From: Pandoraea cepalis
GTDB lineage: Bacteria; Pseudomonadota; Gammaproteobacteria; Burkholderiales; Burkholderiaceae
NCBI RefSeq assembly: GCF_902459665.1
Contig: NZ_CABPSL010000015.1
Span: 62,001 to 126,000, forward strand
DNA length: 64,000 bases
Reading direction: 5' to 3'
Of this stretch, positions 62,706 to 64,000 are shown one piece after another. Within the stretch, counting starts at the first letter, position 1. Each line of letters starts with the position of its first letter. Under the pieces are notes generated by a model. It saw nothing but the letters and a program-made list of their open reading frames with translations. It did no database searches and was not told the origin of the DNA. Position numbers and translations under genes: made by a program.

Positions 62706-63413
62706 ATGACGGGAGTCGGCAAGATGAATCTCATGCATTTCGTTGTACAGACGGCGAACGGAGCCGTCGATCGCGATATCGTCATCAAACAGCTCGTGGT
62801 CGCGGGCTGGACGGGGCGGGACGCCGAAGCGATGGAGCATCACATCCGTGAGCTCGAGGTGCTCGGTGTGAAACGCCCGGCGGCCACGCCGATGTTCTAC
62901 CGCGTGTCGAGCGATCGGCTTACCACGCAGGCGCATATCGAGGCCAGCGGACGCGCCAGCAGCGGCGAGGTCGAGTTTCTGCTCGTGCGCAGCGGGGGCG
63001 AGACGTACGTGGGGGTGGCGTCGGACCATACGGACCGCGACGTGGAAACGTATGGCGTGACGGTCTCGAAGCAGATGTGCGAGAAGCCGTGTGCAACGGT
63101 GCTCTGGCCGCTGGCCGACATCGAGGCGCATTGGGATCAGCTTGTGCTGCGCAGCTACGCCAACATCGGCGGCGAGAAAGTGCTGTATCAGCAGGGCCCG
63201 GTGACGGCGATGCGCTCGCCGCAGGATCTGCTCGCGCGTTTCGTCGAGGCGGGCGGGCGCTTCGAGGACGGAACGGCCATGCTGTGCGGCACGCTCGCGG
63301 CGATCGGTGGCATCCGGGCGGCCGAGCGCTTCGATTTCGAACTCGAGGATCCCGTGCTCGACCGTCGTCTGCAACACGGTTACGGCATCACGCCGCTACC
63401 GGTGGTGGGGTGA
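62706..63413 (+). CDS. DUF2848 family protein
   Basis: The 235-residue protein (HIRELEVLGVKRPAATPMFYRVSSDRLTTQ; EVEFLLVRSGGETYVGVASDHTDRDVETYGVTVSKQMC) belongs to the DUF2848 group, which is common in catabolic clusters next to Liv-type transporters. The acidic DHTDRDVE segment resembles metal sites of fumarylacetoacetate-hydrolase-type enzymes, so a C-C or amide hydrolase role is possible. This is inference only. It lies between the binding-protein and ATPase genes. Confidence 0.75.
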   Translation: MTGVGKMNLMHFVVQTANGAVDRDIVIKQLVVAGWTGRDAEAMEHHIRELEVLGVKRPAATPMFYRVSSDRLTTQAHIEASGRASSGEVEFLLVRSGGETYVGVASDHTDRDVETYGVTVSKQMCEKPCATVLWPLADIEAHWDQLVLRSYANIGGEKVLYQQGPVTAMRSPQDLLARFVEAGGRFEDGTAMLCGTLAAIGGIRAAERFDFELEDPVLDRRLQHGYGITPLPVVG

Positions 63414-63417
63414 GCGC

Positions 63418-64000
63418 ATGCATCACGACGACATCATTCTCGAAACTCGGCAGCTCACCAAGGCGTTTCGTGGGTTCACGGCCGTAGGCGGCGTCGATCT
63501 GAAGGTCCGGCGCGGGGCGATTCATGCGCTCATCGGCCCGAACGGCGCGGGCAAGACGACGTGCTTCAACCTGCTGACCAAATTTCTGACGCCAACGTCG
63601 GGCCAGATTTTCTATCGCGGCGAGGACATTACGCGCCTCGCGCCGGCGGCCGTCGCGCGGCGCGGCATGATCCGCTCGTTCCAGATTTCTGCGGTGTTCG
63701 GGCACCTGTCGGTCATCGAGAACGTGCGCGTTGCGCTGCAACGCGCCACCGGCCAGTCCTATCACTTCTGGCGCAGCGCACGTGCACTGGGCGACCTGGA
63801 TGCGCGCGCGATGGCCTTGCTCGACGAAGTGGGCATCGCGGCTTACGCCAATGCGTTGACCGTGTCGCTGCCGTATGGTCGCAAGCGCGCGCTGGAAATC
63901 GCCACCACCCTGGCCATGGAGCCGGACGTCATGCTGCTCGACGAACCTACCCAGGGCATGGGGCATGAGGACGTCGACCGCGTGGCGGCGCTCATCCGGC
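63418..64000 (+). CDS. ABC transporter ATP-binding protein, LivG-like, cut by the window end
   Basis: The 5' part of the gene runs from the ATG at 63418 to the window edge (about 194 residues). Walker A is GPNGAGKT (residues 40-47), the Q-loop region is GMIRSFQISAVFGHLSVIENV, the signature is the Liv-type variant SLPYGRKRALEIA, and Walker B is VMLLDEPTQGM. It starts 5 bases after the DUF2848 stop and belongs to the same importer as the binding protein at 61447. Permease genes are expected beyond the window. Confidence 0.92.
   Translation, partial: MHHDDIILETRQLTKAFRGFTAVGGVDLKVRRGAIHALIGPNGAGKTTCFNLLTKFLTPTSGQIFYRGEDITRLAPAAVARRGMIRSFQISAVFGHLSVIENVRVALQRATGQSYHFWRSARALGDLDARAMALLDEVGIAAYANALTVSLPYGRKRALEIATTLAMEPDVMLLDEPTQGMGHEDVDRVAALIR

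Noticed and set aside
1-64000. CRISPR arrays, IS elements, prophage genes, rRNA
   Set aside because: No regularly spaced repeats, transposase or phage motifs, or rRNA sequence were seen in reading the window.

Overview
The window looks like a chromosomal segment of a GC-rich betaproteobacterium of the Burkholderiaceae, with Pandoraea or a close relative as my best guess. The basis is the strong G/C third-position bias, the many FCD-type GntR and LysR regulators each next to a small catabolic operon, a DUF4148 protein, and a split pqiA. No rRNA, phage genes, transposases or CRISPR arrays were seen. The one RNA gene found is a selenocysteine tRNA.

Layout. 1-5.7 kb: the end of a LysR regulator, a 2-keto-4-pentenoate hydratase-like gene with a divergent GntR regulator, and a second GntR regulator divergent from an enoyl-CoA hydratase/class III CoA-transferase pair. 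Both GntR intergenic regions carry a GTATAC-centred palindrome that is a likely operator. 6-10.7 kb: a GH15 glucoamylase/trehalase-type enzyme, an MdtD-like MFS pump and an orphan branched-chain-type solute-binding protein. 10.8-14.5 kb: a tight pqiA1-pqiA2-pqiB-pqiC operon for an MCE lipid-trafficking complex. 14.7-24 kb: a complete selenoprotein module, fdnG (with an in-frame TGA and SECIS), fdnH, fdnI, fdhE, selA, selB and selC, which together make and mature a periplasmic formate dehydrogenase-N.

24-40.6 kb begins directly after selC and looks accessory. It holds a sigma-54-controlled cyanate operon (cynF-like activator, UAS repeats, a consensus -24/-12 promoter, then an OsmC-like protein, an acyl-CoA-dehydrogenase-fold flavoprotein, a rubredoxin/rubredoxin-reductase fusion, a cynABD-type ABC transporter and cyanase). 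It also holds an aldehyde dehydrogenase with a divergent AraC regulator, and a LysR/CoA-transferase/enoyl-CoA hydratase/MHS-transporter cluster that contains an internally deleted crotonase pseudogene. The redox genes embedded between cynF and the cyanate transporter are the most interesting unexplained system in the window.

40.9-47 kb: a GntR-controlled hydantoin/pyrimidine-type catabolic cluster (MFS transporter, arylmalonate decarboxylase/maleate isomerase-like protein, hydantoinase, racemase-like protein, and a solute-binding-domain protein without a signal peptide). 47-51.6 kb: a CusRS-type two-component system, a small secreted DUF4148 protein, a LysE exporter and ribA. 51.6-56.5 kb: a structured leader, a small ACT-like protein, a hairpin-rich second leader with a possible 53-codon ORF, the Mg2+ P-type ATPase mgtA and a MetA-pathway outer-membrane-type protein. 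56.6-58.4 kb: a MarR regulator and a stand-alone IscS. 58.9-64 kb: a two-component flavin monooxygenase (HpaC/HpaB-like), a cupin, a LivK-type binding protein, a DUF2848 protein and the start of a LivG-type ATPase, probably one uptake-and-oxidation operon running off the window end.
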